From: Bacteroidales bacterium
Lineage (GTDB): Bacteria; Bacteroidota; Bacteroidia; Bacteroidales; WCHB1-69
Length of the DNA: 35,169 nt
Assembly (NCBI GenBank): GCA_028703095.1
Contig: JAQVNO010000009.1
Span: forward strand, 1-35,169
Reading direction: 5' to 3'
Shown here: one piece after another, positions 9,858 through 17,744 of the stretch
Layout of the letters: each line of letters starts with the position of its first letter
Numbering within the stretch: position 1 is the stretch's first letter
Notes under the pieces: model-generated
The model's input: only the letters and a program-made list of their open reading frames with translations
The model's database searches: none
Told to the model about the DNA's origin: nothing
Made by a program: the position numbers and the translations under genes

Positions 9858-10355
9858 TTATTTTATTTGCGTGCACGTTTTGCAATTTTTTTTGATGAGG
9901 AGATTTAATTCAGCAACTATATTTTGGTACTGAAATCTATTTCCACACTGGTACATTTTTTTAATGGGATTTTTGTTTAGTATCATTTTTTCCATATCTT
10001 CAAGAGAAGGAGGGGATTTTAATTTTGCATATTCTTCGTACGTCATGGAAAGAAAAACAACATTTTTATTTATACCTCTGTTATCCAGTAAAAATTTTCT
10101 TTTTAAAGGAGTAGGATAACAATAATTTCCATTTTTAAACACATCGCTAGGGTCGGGATAAGAAAGAATTTGTGTTTTATCTTCAGACATAATCACAGCA
10201 ACATTTTTAGTGTAATTTTTTTTAGTTTTGTATATAATTACAGGAGGAACACCCATTTGATTTGCATTATTAGACGTAGAAATGGGTTGTTGGCCGAATG
10301 AGGTTTCTATAAAAATACAAAATACACAAAAAATTATATTACTTACTTTTTTCAT
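9858..10355 (-). CDS. Secreted protein of unknown function
   Basis: Signal peptide MKKVSNIIFCVFCIFIETSFG; conserved-looking YPTPLKRKFLLDNRGI and YQCGNRFQYQNIVAELN; minus-strand TACTTTTG at 10389..10382. Confidence 0.7.
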   Translation of the reverse strand: MKKVSNIIFCVFCIFIETSFGQQPISTSNNANQMGVPPVIIYKTKKNYTKNVAVIMSEDKTQILSYPDPSDVFKNGNYCYPTPLKRKFLLDNRGINKNVVFLSMTYEEYAKLKSPPSLEDMEKMILNKNPIKKMYQCGNRFQYQNIVAELNLLIKKNCKTCTQIK

Positions 10356-10381
10356 CTCCGAATGTTTTTATGTTAATATTG

Positions 10382-10389
10382 CAAAAGTA
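10382..10389 (-). promoter_or_regulatory. -7 element TACTTTTG for the 9858..10355 gene
   Basis: TAnnTTTG on minus strand 27 nt upstream of the start codon. Confidence 0.5.
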
Positions 10390-10469
10390 CTTAAAAATTA
10401 ATAATAACACTAAAAAATGATATAAATAGAAAATTATTGATGAGTGTTTATAATTATAGAAAATTCATG

Positions 10470-10477
10470 TACTTTTG
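10470..10477 (+). promoter_or_regulatory. -7 element TACTTTTG upstream of the ammonia-lyase gene
   Basis: TAnnTTTG match; lies inside the 5' extension of the ORF-track ORF, arguing for the internal start at 10516. Confidence 0.55.
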
Positions 10478-10515
10478 CAAACGTAATCAGAAATAATTTT
10501 ATAAGCACTATATAT

Positions 10516-12033
10516 ATGCAACAATTTGATCTAATAGAGATTAAAGAAATAATTTTTAATAATAAGCTATTAAAAATTAGCAAGGAAGATAAAGAAAGAA
10601 TAGAGAAAAGTTATGAATTTTTGAAAAATTTTGTTGTAGATAAAGTAATTTACGGTGTTAACACGGGATTTGGACCGATGGCACAGTATAGAATTAATGA
10701 TAAAAATTTAAAATCATTACAGTATAATATTATTCGCAGTCATTCCGGTGGTGCCGGTACGCCTTTACCGGAAATATATGTAAAAGCAGCAATGCTTTGT
10801 AGGTTTCAAACCTTTATTAAAGGAAAATCGGGCGTACATTTGGAAGCCTTAGAATTATTACAATCATTTATCAATAAGGATATTACACCTTATATTCCAG
10901 AACACGGCAGTGTAGGTGCCAGTGGCGATTTGGTTCAATTAGCGCATTTAGCGTTAACGATCATTGGAGAAGGGGAAGTGTTCTATAAAGGGGAAAAATA
11001 CCCTACCTTAGAGGTAATGAAAAAAGAAAATTTAAAAGCCCTTCAACCTTATATTCGTGAGGGCTTAGCATTTACTAATGGAACTGCTGTGATGACAGGA
11101 ATAGGTCTTGTTAATTTAATCTATGCCAAGAAATTAGTAAACTGGGCTATCATTGCTTCGGTGATGATGAACGAAATTGCCTCTTCCTATGATGATTTTA
11201 TGTCGGAAACACTAAATGGTTTAAAAAATCATGAAGGGCAACAAAAAATAGCTGAAACCATGCGATCTTTTTCCAAAGGAAGTAAGTGTTTGAGAAAGCG
11301 AGAAATAGAAATGTATAATAAACACAATGAAGAAGTGTTTCAACATAAAATCCAACCATATTATTCTTTACGTTGTGTTCCTCAAATATTGGGTCCGATA
11401 TGGGACGAAATTAATAATGCCGAAAAAGTTTTAATAAATGAATTTCATTCCGTTGATGATAATCCGATAGTAGATTGTGAAACTCAATCCGTGTATCACG
11501 GAGGTAATTTTCACGGGGATTATGTTTCCTTCGAAATGGATAAACTTAAAATTGCGATAACAAAATTAACCATGTTAATAGAACGACAAATGAATTATCT
11601 ATTTCATGATAAAGTGAACCAAATATTACCGCCCTTTGTTAATTTAGGCATTTTAGGTCTCCAATACGGAATGCAAGGAGTACAGTTTACGGCTACTTCT
11701 ACTACCGCTGAATGCCAAACCTTATCCAATCCCATGTATGTACATAGTATTCCTAATAATAATGATAATCAAGATATTGTTAGCATGGGCACCAATTCTG
11801 CCTTACTGACAAAACATATCATTGAAAATTCATTTCAGGTTTTATCCATACATTTCATGGCATTGGCGCAAGCGATTGACTATTTGAAAATTGAAATGAA
11901 AATGGCATCCGGTTCAAGAAAAGTATACCAAGAAATAAGGGAATGTGTTCCTGTTTTTATTGAGGATACGCCTAAATACAAAGAAATAGAAAAACTAAGC
12001 GATTATTTAAAAACGCGGGAAATAAATATATAA
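10516..12033 (+). CDS. Aromatic amino acid (tyrosine) ammonia-lyase, MIO family
   Basis: MIO triad ASG in GSVGASGDLVQLAHLAL; KVIYGVNTGFGPMAQYRI, IIRSHSGGAG, LRCVPQILGP, NPMYVHSIPNNNDNQDIVSMGTNSA resemble the Flavobacterium johnsoniae TAL as recalled; heads a polyene cluster. Start set to in-frame ATG 10516 (MQQFDLIEIKE). Confidence 0.88.
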   Translation: MQQFDLIEIKEIIFNNKLLKISKEDKERIEKSYEFLKNFVVDKVIYGVNTGFGPMAQYRINDKNLKSLQYNIIRSHSGGAGTPLPEIYVKAAMLCRFQTFIKGKSGVHLEALELLQSFINKDITPYIPEHGSVGASGDLVQLAHLALTIIGEGEVFYKGEKYPTLEVMKKENLKALQPYIREGLAFTNGTAVMTGIGLVNLIYAKKLVNWAIIASVMMNEIASSYDDFMSETLNGLKNHEGQQKIAETMRSFSKGSKCLRKREIEMYNKHNEEVFQHKIQPYYSLRCVPQILGPIWDEINNAEKVLINEFHSVDDNPIVDCETQSVYHGGNFHGDYVSFEMDKLKIAITKLTMLIERQMNYLFHDKVNQILPPFVNLGILGLQYGMQGVQFTATSTTAECQTLSNPMYVHSIPNNNDNQDIVSMGTNSALLTKHIIENSFQVLSIHFMALAQAIDYLKIEMKMASGSRKVYQEIRECVPVFIEDTPKYKEIEKLSDYLKTREINI

Positions 12034-12040
12034 ATAAATT

Positions 12041-12769
12041 ATGAGATATGCCTTAATAACGGGAGGTTCGAGAGGAATAGGAAGGGCGATATGTATAGCC
12101 TTAGCAGAAGTAGGTTATTCGATAATTATCAATTATATGTCCAATGAAGCTGCTGCCATGGAAACTAAAAAATGCATTGAAGAAAAAGGAGGTAGCGCCG
12201 AACTTTTGCCTTTCGATGTCTCCGACGGAGAAGCCGTGGACCAAGCCGTCCTTTCATGGACAGAAAAGCATCCCGATGATTACATTGCCATTTTGGTAAA
12301 TAATGCCGGAATTCGCTTAGATACCATGATGATATTTATGCAAGATGAACAATGGAACAATGTAATAAACACTAATTTATATGGTTTTTTCTATATTACG
12401 CGACGTTTACTGAAAGATATGTTAACCAAACGATTCGGAAGAATTATCAATGTGGTTTCTTTATCAGGGATTAAGGGACTCCCCGGACAAACCAATTATT
12501 CGGCTGCCAAAGCCGCTGTTATTGGGGCAACTAAAGCGCTTGCGCAGGAAGTGGGTGTCCGAAAAGTTACTGTGAATGCGGTGGCACCGGGTTTTATTAC
12601 AAGCGATATGACCAAAGACCTGGACGAAAATACGCTTAAATCCATGATTCCCGTAGGACGTTTTGGGAAACCGGAAGAAGTAGCTGCTGTGGTAGAATTT
12701 TTGGCTTCGGAAAAAGCTGCTTATATTACTGGCGAAGTTATATCCATCAATGGAGGGCTTTATACCTAA
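12041..12769 (+). CDS. 3-oxoacyl-ACP reductase (FabG-like SDR)
   Basis: TGGSRGIGRAI, NNAG, YSAAKAA, NAVAPGFITSDMT. Confidence 0.95.
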   Translation: MRYALITGGSRGIGRAICIALAEVGYSIIINYMSNEAAAMETKKCIEEKGGSAELLPFDVSDGEAVDQAVLSWTEKHPDDYIAILVNNAGIRLDTMMIFMQDEQWNNVINTNLYGFFYITRRLLKDMLTKRFGRIINVVSLSGIKGLPGQTNYSAAKAAVIGATKALAQEVGVRKVTVNAVAPGFITSDMTKDLDENTLKSMIPVGRFGKPEEVAAVVEFLASEKAAYITGEVISINGGLYT

Positions 12770-12807
12770 ACATAATATTGTATTTTAATAATAAACAATA
12801 ATATATA

Positions 12808-14025
12808 ATGAGACGAGTTGTTGTTACCGGAATGGGAATTTATTCTTGCATCGGGAAGAATAAAGAAGAAGTTACAAAATCTTTGTATGAAGGTAATTCA
12901 GGTATTGGCATTGATCCTTTGCGGATTGAATACGGCTATCGCTCGCCACTTACCGGAATAGTAGAACGACCTAACTTAAAGGCCTTGTTAGACAGACGAG
13001 CTCGAGTATGTCTTGCCGAAGAAGGAGAATATGCGTATATGGCGACAATCGAAGCGCTGCAACAAGCAAAGATAGATATGGATTATTTGGAAAATAATGA
13101 AGTAGGTATTTTTTACGGAAACGATTCCTCCGCTAAGGCAGTGATAGATGCTCACGCCATTGTATTGGAAAAAAAAGATACGATGTTGATGGGATCCGGA
13201 GCTATTTTCCAATCCATGAATTCTACTATTACCATGAATTTATCGACAATTTTTAAATTAAGAGGAATAAACATGACCATCAGTGCAGCATGTGCCAGCG
13301 GTTCACATTCTTTGGGACTTGGATTGATGTTTATTCGTAACGGGCTGCAAGATATGGTTATTTGCGGCGGAGGGCAAGAAACGAATTATTTATCCATGGG
13401 AAGCTTTGATGCCTTGAGTGTGTTTTCTCTTCGTGTCGACGATCCTACCAAAGCGTCACGTCCATTTGATGCAAATCGAGACGGCTTAGTCCCCAGTGGA
13501 GGAGCTGCCACCCTTATCCTCGAAGAATATGAACATGCAGTGAAAAGAGGCGCTCCTATCCTTGCTGAAATCATAGGCTACGGCTTTTCATCGAATGGAA
13601 ATAATATTTCACAACCGAGCGACATCGGTTCCATGATAGCTATGGAAAGAGCCTTGAAAGATGCTCTTTTGTCTGCCAAAAACATTGACTATGTCAATGC
13701 CCATGCTACTTCAACACTTCAAGGAGATGCATTTGAAGCAGTGGCTATTGATAAGCTCTTTGGCTCTTATAAACCGGAAGTCAGCTCCACAAAATCAATG
13801 ACCGGTCATGAATGTTGGATGGCAGGAGCCAGCGAAGTTATCTATTCTATCCTTATGATGCAAAATGATTTTGTAGCTCCTAATATCAATTTTGAAACTC
13901 CTGATGAATCCTCTAAAAATATCAATATTGTGAATAAAACCATTCATAAAAAAATGAATGTATTTTTATCTAATTCATTTGGTTTTGGAGGAACAAACAG
14001 TGCGTTAATTGTAAAAAAAATATAA
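12808..14025 (+). CDS. Beta-ketoacyl-ACP synthase (KS1, FabB/F-type)
   Basis: Catalytic triad present: SAACASGS (Cys), NAHATST (His), SMTGHECWMAGA (His). Confidence 0.94.
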   Translation: MRRVVVTGMGIYSCIGKNKEEVTKSLYEGNSGIGIDPLRIEYGYRSPLTGIVERPNLKALLDRRARVCLAEEGEYAYMATIEALQQAKIDMDYLENNEVGIFYGNDSSAKAVIDAHAIVLEKKDTMLMGSGAIFQSMNSTITMNLSTIFKLRGINMTISAACASGSHSLGLGLMFIRNGLQDMVICGGGQETNYLSMGSFDALSVFSLRVDDPTKASRPFDANRDGLVPSGGAATLILEEYEHAVKRGAPILAEIIGYGFSSNGNNISQPSDIGSMIAMERALKDALLSAKNIDYVNAHATSTLQGDAFEAVAIDKLFGSYKPEVSSTKSMTGHECWMAGASEVIYSILMMQNDFVAPNINFETPDESSKNINIVNKTIHKKMNVFLSNSFGFGGTNSALIVKKI

Positions 14026-14046
14026 TTTTCGGGTAAAAATAAAAAA

Positions 14047-14076
14047 TACACCTATTTTACATAGGTAAAATGTGTA
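14047..14076. promoter_or_regulatory. Hyphenated palindrome TACAC-CT-ATTTTAC-ATAG-GTAAAAT-GTGTA between KS1 and ACP1
   Basis: 5-bp (TACAC/GTGTA) plus 7-bp (ATTTTAC/GTAAAAT) arms, 4-nt loop, 2-nt bulge; right arm runs into the -7 element. Confidence 0.6.
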
Positions 14077-14082
14077 ATTTTG
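14075..14082 (+). promoter_or_regulatory. -7 element TAATTTTG upstream of ACP1
   Basis: TAnnTTTG match 38 nt before the ATG at 14120. Confidence 0.5.
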
Positions 14083-14119
14083 CACATTGAAATTATAATT
14101 ACATAACCGGTTTAAATTT

Positions 14120-14368
14120 ATGAAAAGAGAAGAGATTGTTACTATCGTTAATGATTTTTTAATAAAAGAGATAGAAATTGAAGAAAACTTAATAAAAGAA
14201 GATGCTCAATTAAAACAAGATTTGGATATTGATAGTCTTGATTTTGTTGATATTGTCGTCATTGTAGAACGTAACTTCGGATTTAAAATCAAACCGGAAG
14301 AAATGGCAAATGTAAAAACCTTATCCGAATTTTACGATTATATAGAAAGTAAAGTTAATCAGCAATAA
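14120..14368 (+). CDS. Acyl carrier protein (ACP1)
   Basis: 82 aa; phosphopantetheine motif DIDSLDFVDIVVIVERNFGFKI. Confidence 0.95.
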   Translation: MKREEIVTIVNDFLIKEIEIEENLIKEDAQLKQDLDIDSLDFVDIVVIVERNFGFKIKPEEMANVKTLSEFYDYIESKVNQQ

Positions 14369-14371
14369 ATA

Positions 14372-15265
14372 ATGTCACCCCAAGAAAAAGAATGGGACGG
14401 AACTACCGGAGGCGGTCGCTTTGGACAAGTTTTTTTATTTTGGATTTTAACCATCATTAACGTTTCTTTTTTATATCCTGTACTTTTTGGAGTCATTCCT
14501 TTTTATTTGGTATTTGCGCGCAAAGGCTATTTCGCCATCTATTCGTATTTCCGATTCCGTCATCACCAAAGCAAAACTAAAGCCTTTGTTTCGACATTTC
14601 GTAATCACTTGATTTTTGGAAAAATCGTTCTTGATAAATTTGCTTTGCTTGCCGGTAATTATAAACAATTTATTATTTCGGTTCAAGGGAATGAGTATTT
14701 CAAAGATTTAACCGATACACAAAAAGGATTTTTTGTTATCAGTGCACATATAGGTAATTTTGAATTAATCGGACATTGTTTTAAACAAGATAAAAAGAAA
14801 ATTAACGGCATTGTTTTCGGTGGCGAAGGTAAAGAATTTCAAAAACAACGAATTAAATCTTTACAACGTTCCAATGTGAACCTTATTCCGGTTAGCAACG
14901 ACATGTCTCATTTGTTTGCTATCAAGGAAGCCATAGACCATGGCGAAATCGTTACTATGCCTTGTGACAGATTATTTGGGAGTACCAAGAATTATGTAAG
15001 CGATTTTTTAGGAGCTGACGCTACTTTTCCTATTGGAACCTTTCGATTAGCCGCTCAATTAAAGGCCCCCGTATTGGCAATGTTTATCATGAAGGAAAAA
15101 GGATTGCAGTATCAAGCCTATGTTTTCCCTTTGCAAACCCTTGAAAATGAGAAGTCATCGGTGATAAAAGCCGAGTTTCTTGCCAAACAATATGTTAACT
15201 TACTCGAAACTATACTAAAAAAATATCCCGAACAATGGTTTAATTATTACGATTTCTGGAAATAA
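14372..15265 (+). CDS. LpxL/HtrB-like lysophospholipid acyltransferase
   Basis: N-terminal membrane segment, HX4E motif (AHIGNFE), DRLFGSTKNYVSDFLGADATFPIGTFRLA. Confidence 0.88.
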   Translation: MSPQEKEWDGTTGGGRFGQVFLFWILTIINVSFLYPVLFGVIPFYLVFARKGYFAIYSYFRFRHHQSKTKAFVSTFRNHLIFGKIVLDKFALLAGNYKQFIISVQGNEYFKDLTDTQKGFFVISAHIGNFELIGHCFKQDKKKINGIVFGGEGKEFQKQRIKSLQRSNVNLIPVSNDMSHLFAIKEAIDHGEIVTMPCDRLFGSTKNYVSDFLGADATFPIGTFRLAAQLKAPVLAMFIMKEKGLQYQAYVFPLQTLENEKSSVIKAEFLAKQYVNLLETILKKYPEQWFNYYDFWK

Positions 15266-15342
15266 TCGGTATCAAGAATAAAAATCATGAAAATAACTAC
15301 ACGCTTTTTCAATTTTAATGTTTCATCTTAAAAACCATCGAT

Positions 15343-16428
15343 ATGAAATTAGAAAGTCCACAAAAAGAAATATATGGCAAAGAACGATTTACAGCTCTCC
15401 AAGCCCAGCGCTTGGCACAAGAAATAGTCTTCGGTCCCATCGTGTTTCAAGTATCCCGTTTAATGGTAAAATTCGGTATTTTTCAATTCCTCGATGACCA
15501 TAAAAACGGCTTGACATTGGAAGAAATTGCTGAAAAAACGCAATTAAGTCGTTACGGGGCACAGGTCTTGATAGAATCCTCCCTCACCATTGGAACAATC
15601 CTACTCAAAGACGAGAAATTCTTTTTAGCGAAAGCCGGCTGGTTTCTCCTTCACGATGAAATGGCTAGAGTTAATATGGACTTTAATCACGATGTAAACT
15701 ATGTAGGAACTTTCGATTTGGAAGCCGCTATTCTAAATGGCAAACCCGAAGGATTAAAAGTTTTTGGTAATTGGCCAACAATTTACGAAGGGCTTTCACA
15801 GTTACCGGCACATGTACAGAAAAGTTGGTTCGGATTCGACCATTTTTATTCCGATGGCTCTTTTGAACAGGCTTTGGAAATAGTGTTTAAAAACAATCCT
15901 AAAACCATATTGGATGTAGGGGGTAATACCGGACGTTTTGCGGCGAAATGCGTGGAATACAATAAAGAAGTGAATGTTACTATTATGGATTTACCGCAGC
16001 AATTGGAAATGATGCGACAACAAACAGTTAACAAAAACGGAGCCGAGCGCATTCACGGACACGGCGTAAATCTGTTGGATGAAAATGTCCCTTTTCCCAA
16101 AGGTTTTGATGTGATTTGGATGAGCCAGTTTCTGGATTGTTTCTCTGAAAAAGAAGTTACCGGTATCTTGCATCGTGCTGCGGCTTCTATGCAGGCAAAT
16201 AGTCGAATCTATATTATGGAAACATTTTGGGATCGTCAACGTTTTGAAACAGCTTCCTACTGTTTGACACAAATTAGTCTGTATTTCACCGCAATGGCTA
16301 ATGGAAACAGCAAAATGTATTTTGCTGCCGATATGGAACGTTGTGTAAATAATGCCGGATTATGTGTGGAAAGCATTCACGATGGATTGGGATTAGGACA
16401 CAGTATCATGGTGTGTAAAGTTAAATAA
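15343..16428 (+). CDS. SAM-dependent methyltransferase (winged-helix plus Rossmann O-methyltransferase fold)
   Basis: N-terminal winged helix (LTLEEIAEKTQLSRYGAQVLIESSLTIG) and SAM motif ILDVGGNTGRFAAKC. Confidence 0.9.
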   Translation: MKLESPQKEIYGKERFTALQAQRLAQEIVFGPIVFQVSRLMVKFGIFQFLDDHKNGLTLEEIAEKTQLSRYGAQVLIESSLTIGTILLKDEKFFLAKAGWFLLHDEMARVNMDFNHDVNYVGTFDLEAAILNGKPEGLKVFGNWPTIYEGLSQLPAHVQKSWFGFDHFYSDGSFEQALEIVFKNNPKTILDVGGNTGRFAAKCVEYNKEVNVTIMDLPQQLEMMRQQTVNKNGAERIHGHGVNLLDENVPFPKGFDVIWMSQFLDCFSEKEVTGILHRAAASMQANSRIYIMETFWDRQRFETASYCLTQISLYFTAMANGNSKMYFAADMERCVNNAGLCVESIHDGLGLGHSIMVCKVK

Positions 16429-16519
16429 TATCCACGTTTTTTGTCGTTAGCAAGAAATCTCGTACTTCCGTTCATTAGAAACCGACGTTTTTAATAGCGG
16501 CTCTCATCCTCTTAACTAT

Positions 16520-16533
16520 GAGATTGCAATCTC
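16520..16533. repeat. Perfect 14-bp palindrome GAGATTGCAATCTC
   Basis: Read directly; begins the tandem repeat block. Confidence 0.9.
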
Positions 16534-16643
16534 AGCTCGACGAGAATGCAATCTCAACCCAACGAGAATGCAATCTCAATTCAACAAGGATGGGGACTCA
16601 ATTCAACAAGGATGGGGACTCAGTTCAACAAGGATGGGGACTC
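16531..16643. repeat. Tandem direct repeat, 22-bp period, about 5 copies in two sequence subtypes
   Basis: CTCA anchors at 16531, 16553, 16575, 16597, 16619 and a partial CTC at 16641. Units: CTCAGCTCGACGAGAATGCAAT, CTCAACCCAACGAGAATGCAAT, CTCAATTCAACAAGGATGGGGA, CTCAATTCAACAAGGATGGGGA, CTCAGTTCAACAAGGATGGGGA. Confidence 0.95.
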
Positions 16644-16818
16644 CAGGGAAAGAGATAGAAACGAAGTTTTAATGAAGATAGGACATGTGTCCCATCCGAC
16701 AAAATCCCGCCTTTCGCTTAAGCTTTTTTTTACCGTTAATTGAGGGGAAAAATAAATGAATAAAATATGTTTTTTTTATTAATGTGTCTATATTGAAAGA
16801 GTCAAACATGTTTTTTTA

Positions 16819-16826
16819 TACTTTTG
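16819..16826 (+). promoter_or_regulatory. -7 element TACTTTTG upstream of the dehydratase gene
   Basis: TAnnTTTG match 65 nt before the ATG at 16891. Confidence 0.5.
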
Positions 16827-16890
16827 TATACTTTCGATGAATAAAAAAAACCTTATTAACGAGAATTTTTGATATAATATAAAACAGTTT

Positions 16891-17313
16891 ATGGATACTA
16901 TTTCCGTTTTAGACCTCATTCCGCAACGTCCTCCCTTTGTTATGATAAACAGTTTACTTTATGCCGACAAAAGCAAAGCAAATACAGTTTTTCAGATTTT
17001 AAAAGAGAATCTTTTTATCGATAAGGAAGGCAATTTTTCCGAAGCCGGCATAATAGAAAACATAGCACAGACGTGTGCTGCTCACATAGGATATATGAAT
17101 CGCTCCCAAGCCATGAAAATAGGAGTGATAGGAGCTGTTAAAAACTTGGAAATATACAAATTACCGAAATATAATCAAACTATTGAAACAAGTATTGAAG
17201 TTACCAATATAGTATTTGATACAACCATTGTACAGGCAAAAGTAATGTGTAAAGAAACACTCATTGCTGTTTGCGAAATGAAAGTAAGCATTACAGAGAA
17301 AACAATTAATTAA
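16891..17313 (+). CDS. Hotdog-fold beta-hydroxyacyl-ACP dehydratase-like protein
   Basis: LIPQRPPFVMINSLL and FSEAGIIENIAQTCAAHIGYM resemble FabZ-type hotdog motifs. Confidence 0.82.
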   Translation: MDTISVLDLIPQRPPFVMINSLLYADKSKANTVFQILKENLFIDKEGNFSEAGIIENIAQTCAAHIGYMNRSQAMKIGVIGAVKNLEIYKLPKYNQTIETSIEVTNIVFDTTIVQAKVMCKETLIAVCEMKVSITEKTIN

Positions 17314-17744
17314 TGGAAAAAAAAGAAATAATTTTAAAAGCAGAGAAAGAGTTCAATGTGCGATTCAGTGAAGTAGATTCGATGAACGTGGTATGGCACG
17401 GTACCTATACCTTGTATTTTGAAGATGCCCGCGAAGCCTTTGGTGAAAAATACGGATTGAAATATCTTTATATTTTCGATAAAGGTTTTTATGCTCCTAT
17501 GGTGGAATTGAATTTCCAATACAAAAGTCCGCTTACCTATAAAGATAAAGGATTGGCAGAAATCATCTTCCGTAATACCGATGCTGCTAAAATTATTTTC
17601 GATTACAATATTTATAACCTAAACACTAAAAAATTAGCTGTTAGCGGTTATTCGGTTCAAGTATTTATGGACCATAAATTTAACCTCCAATGGGCAACAC
17701 CCGAATTTTTTAAGGAATGGAAACAAATACAAGGTTTGCTATGA
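17313..17744 (+). CDS. 4HBT-type acyl thioesterase
   Basis: FSEVDSMNVVWHGTYTLYFEDAREAF motif; start overlaps the dehydratase stop (TAATG). Confidence 0.88.
   Translation: MEKKEIILKAEKEFNVRFSEVDSMNVVWHGTYTLYFEDAREAFGEKYGLKYLYIFDKGFYAPMVELNFQYKSPLTYKDKGLAEIIFRNTDAAKIIFDYNIYNLNTKKLAVSGYSVQVFMDHKFNLQWATPEFFKEWKQIQGLL

Noticed and set aside
10444-10515. N-terminal extension of the ammonia-lyase ORF
   Set aside because: A TACTTTTG -7 element at 10470-10477 lies within it; the in-frame ATG at 10516 gives the normal family N-terminus.
10516-12033. Histidine utilisation (hutH) locus
   Set aside because: No hutU/hutI/hutG neighbours; motif resemblance and context favour TAL.
12988-13574. Minus-strand ORFs 12988..13212 and 13386..13574
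   Set aside because: Antisense to KS1, no domain signature.
16531-16643. CRISPR array
   Set aside because: Units are contiguous with no unique spacers and there are no cas genes in the window.
16546-16743. ORF of 65 aa across the 22-bp repeats
   Set aside because: Repeat period of 22 is not a multiple of 3, so repeats read in changing frames (QQGWGLNS / TRMGTQFNK / DGDS); no RBS or family resemblance.
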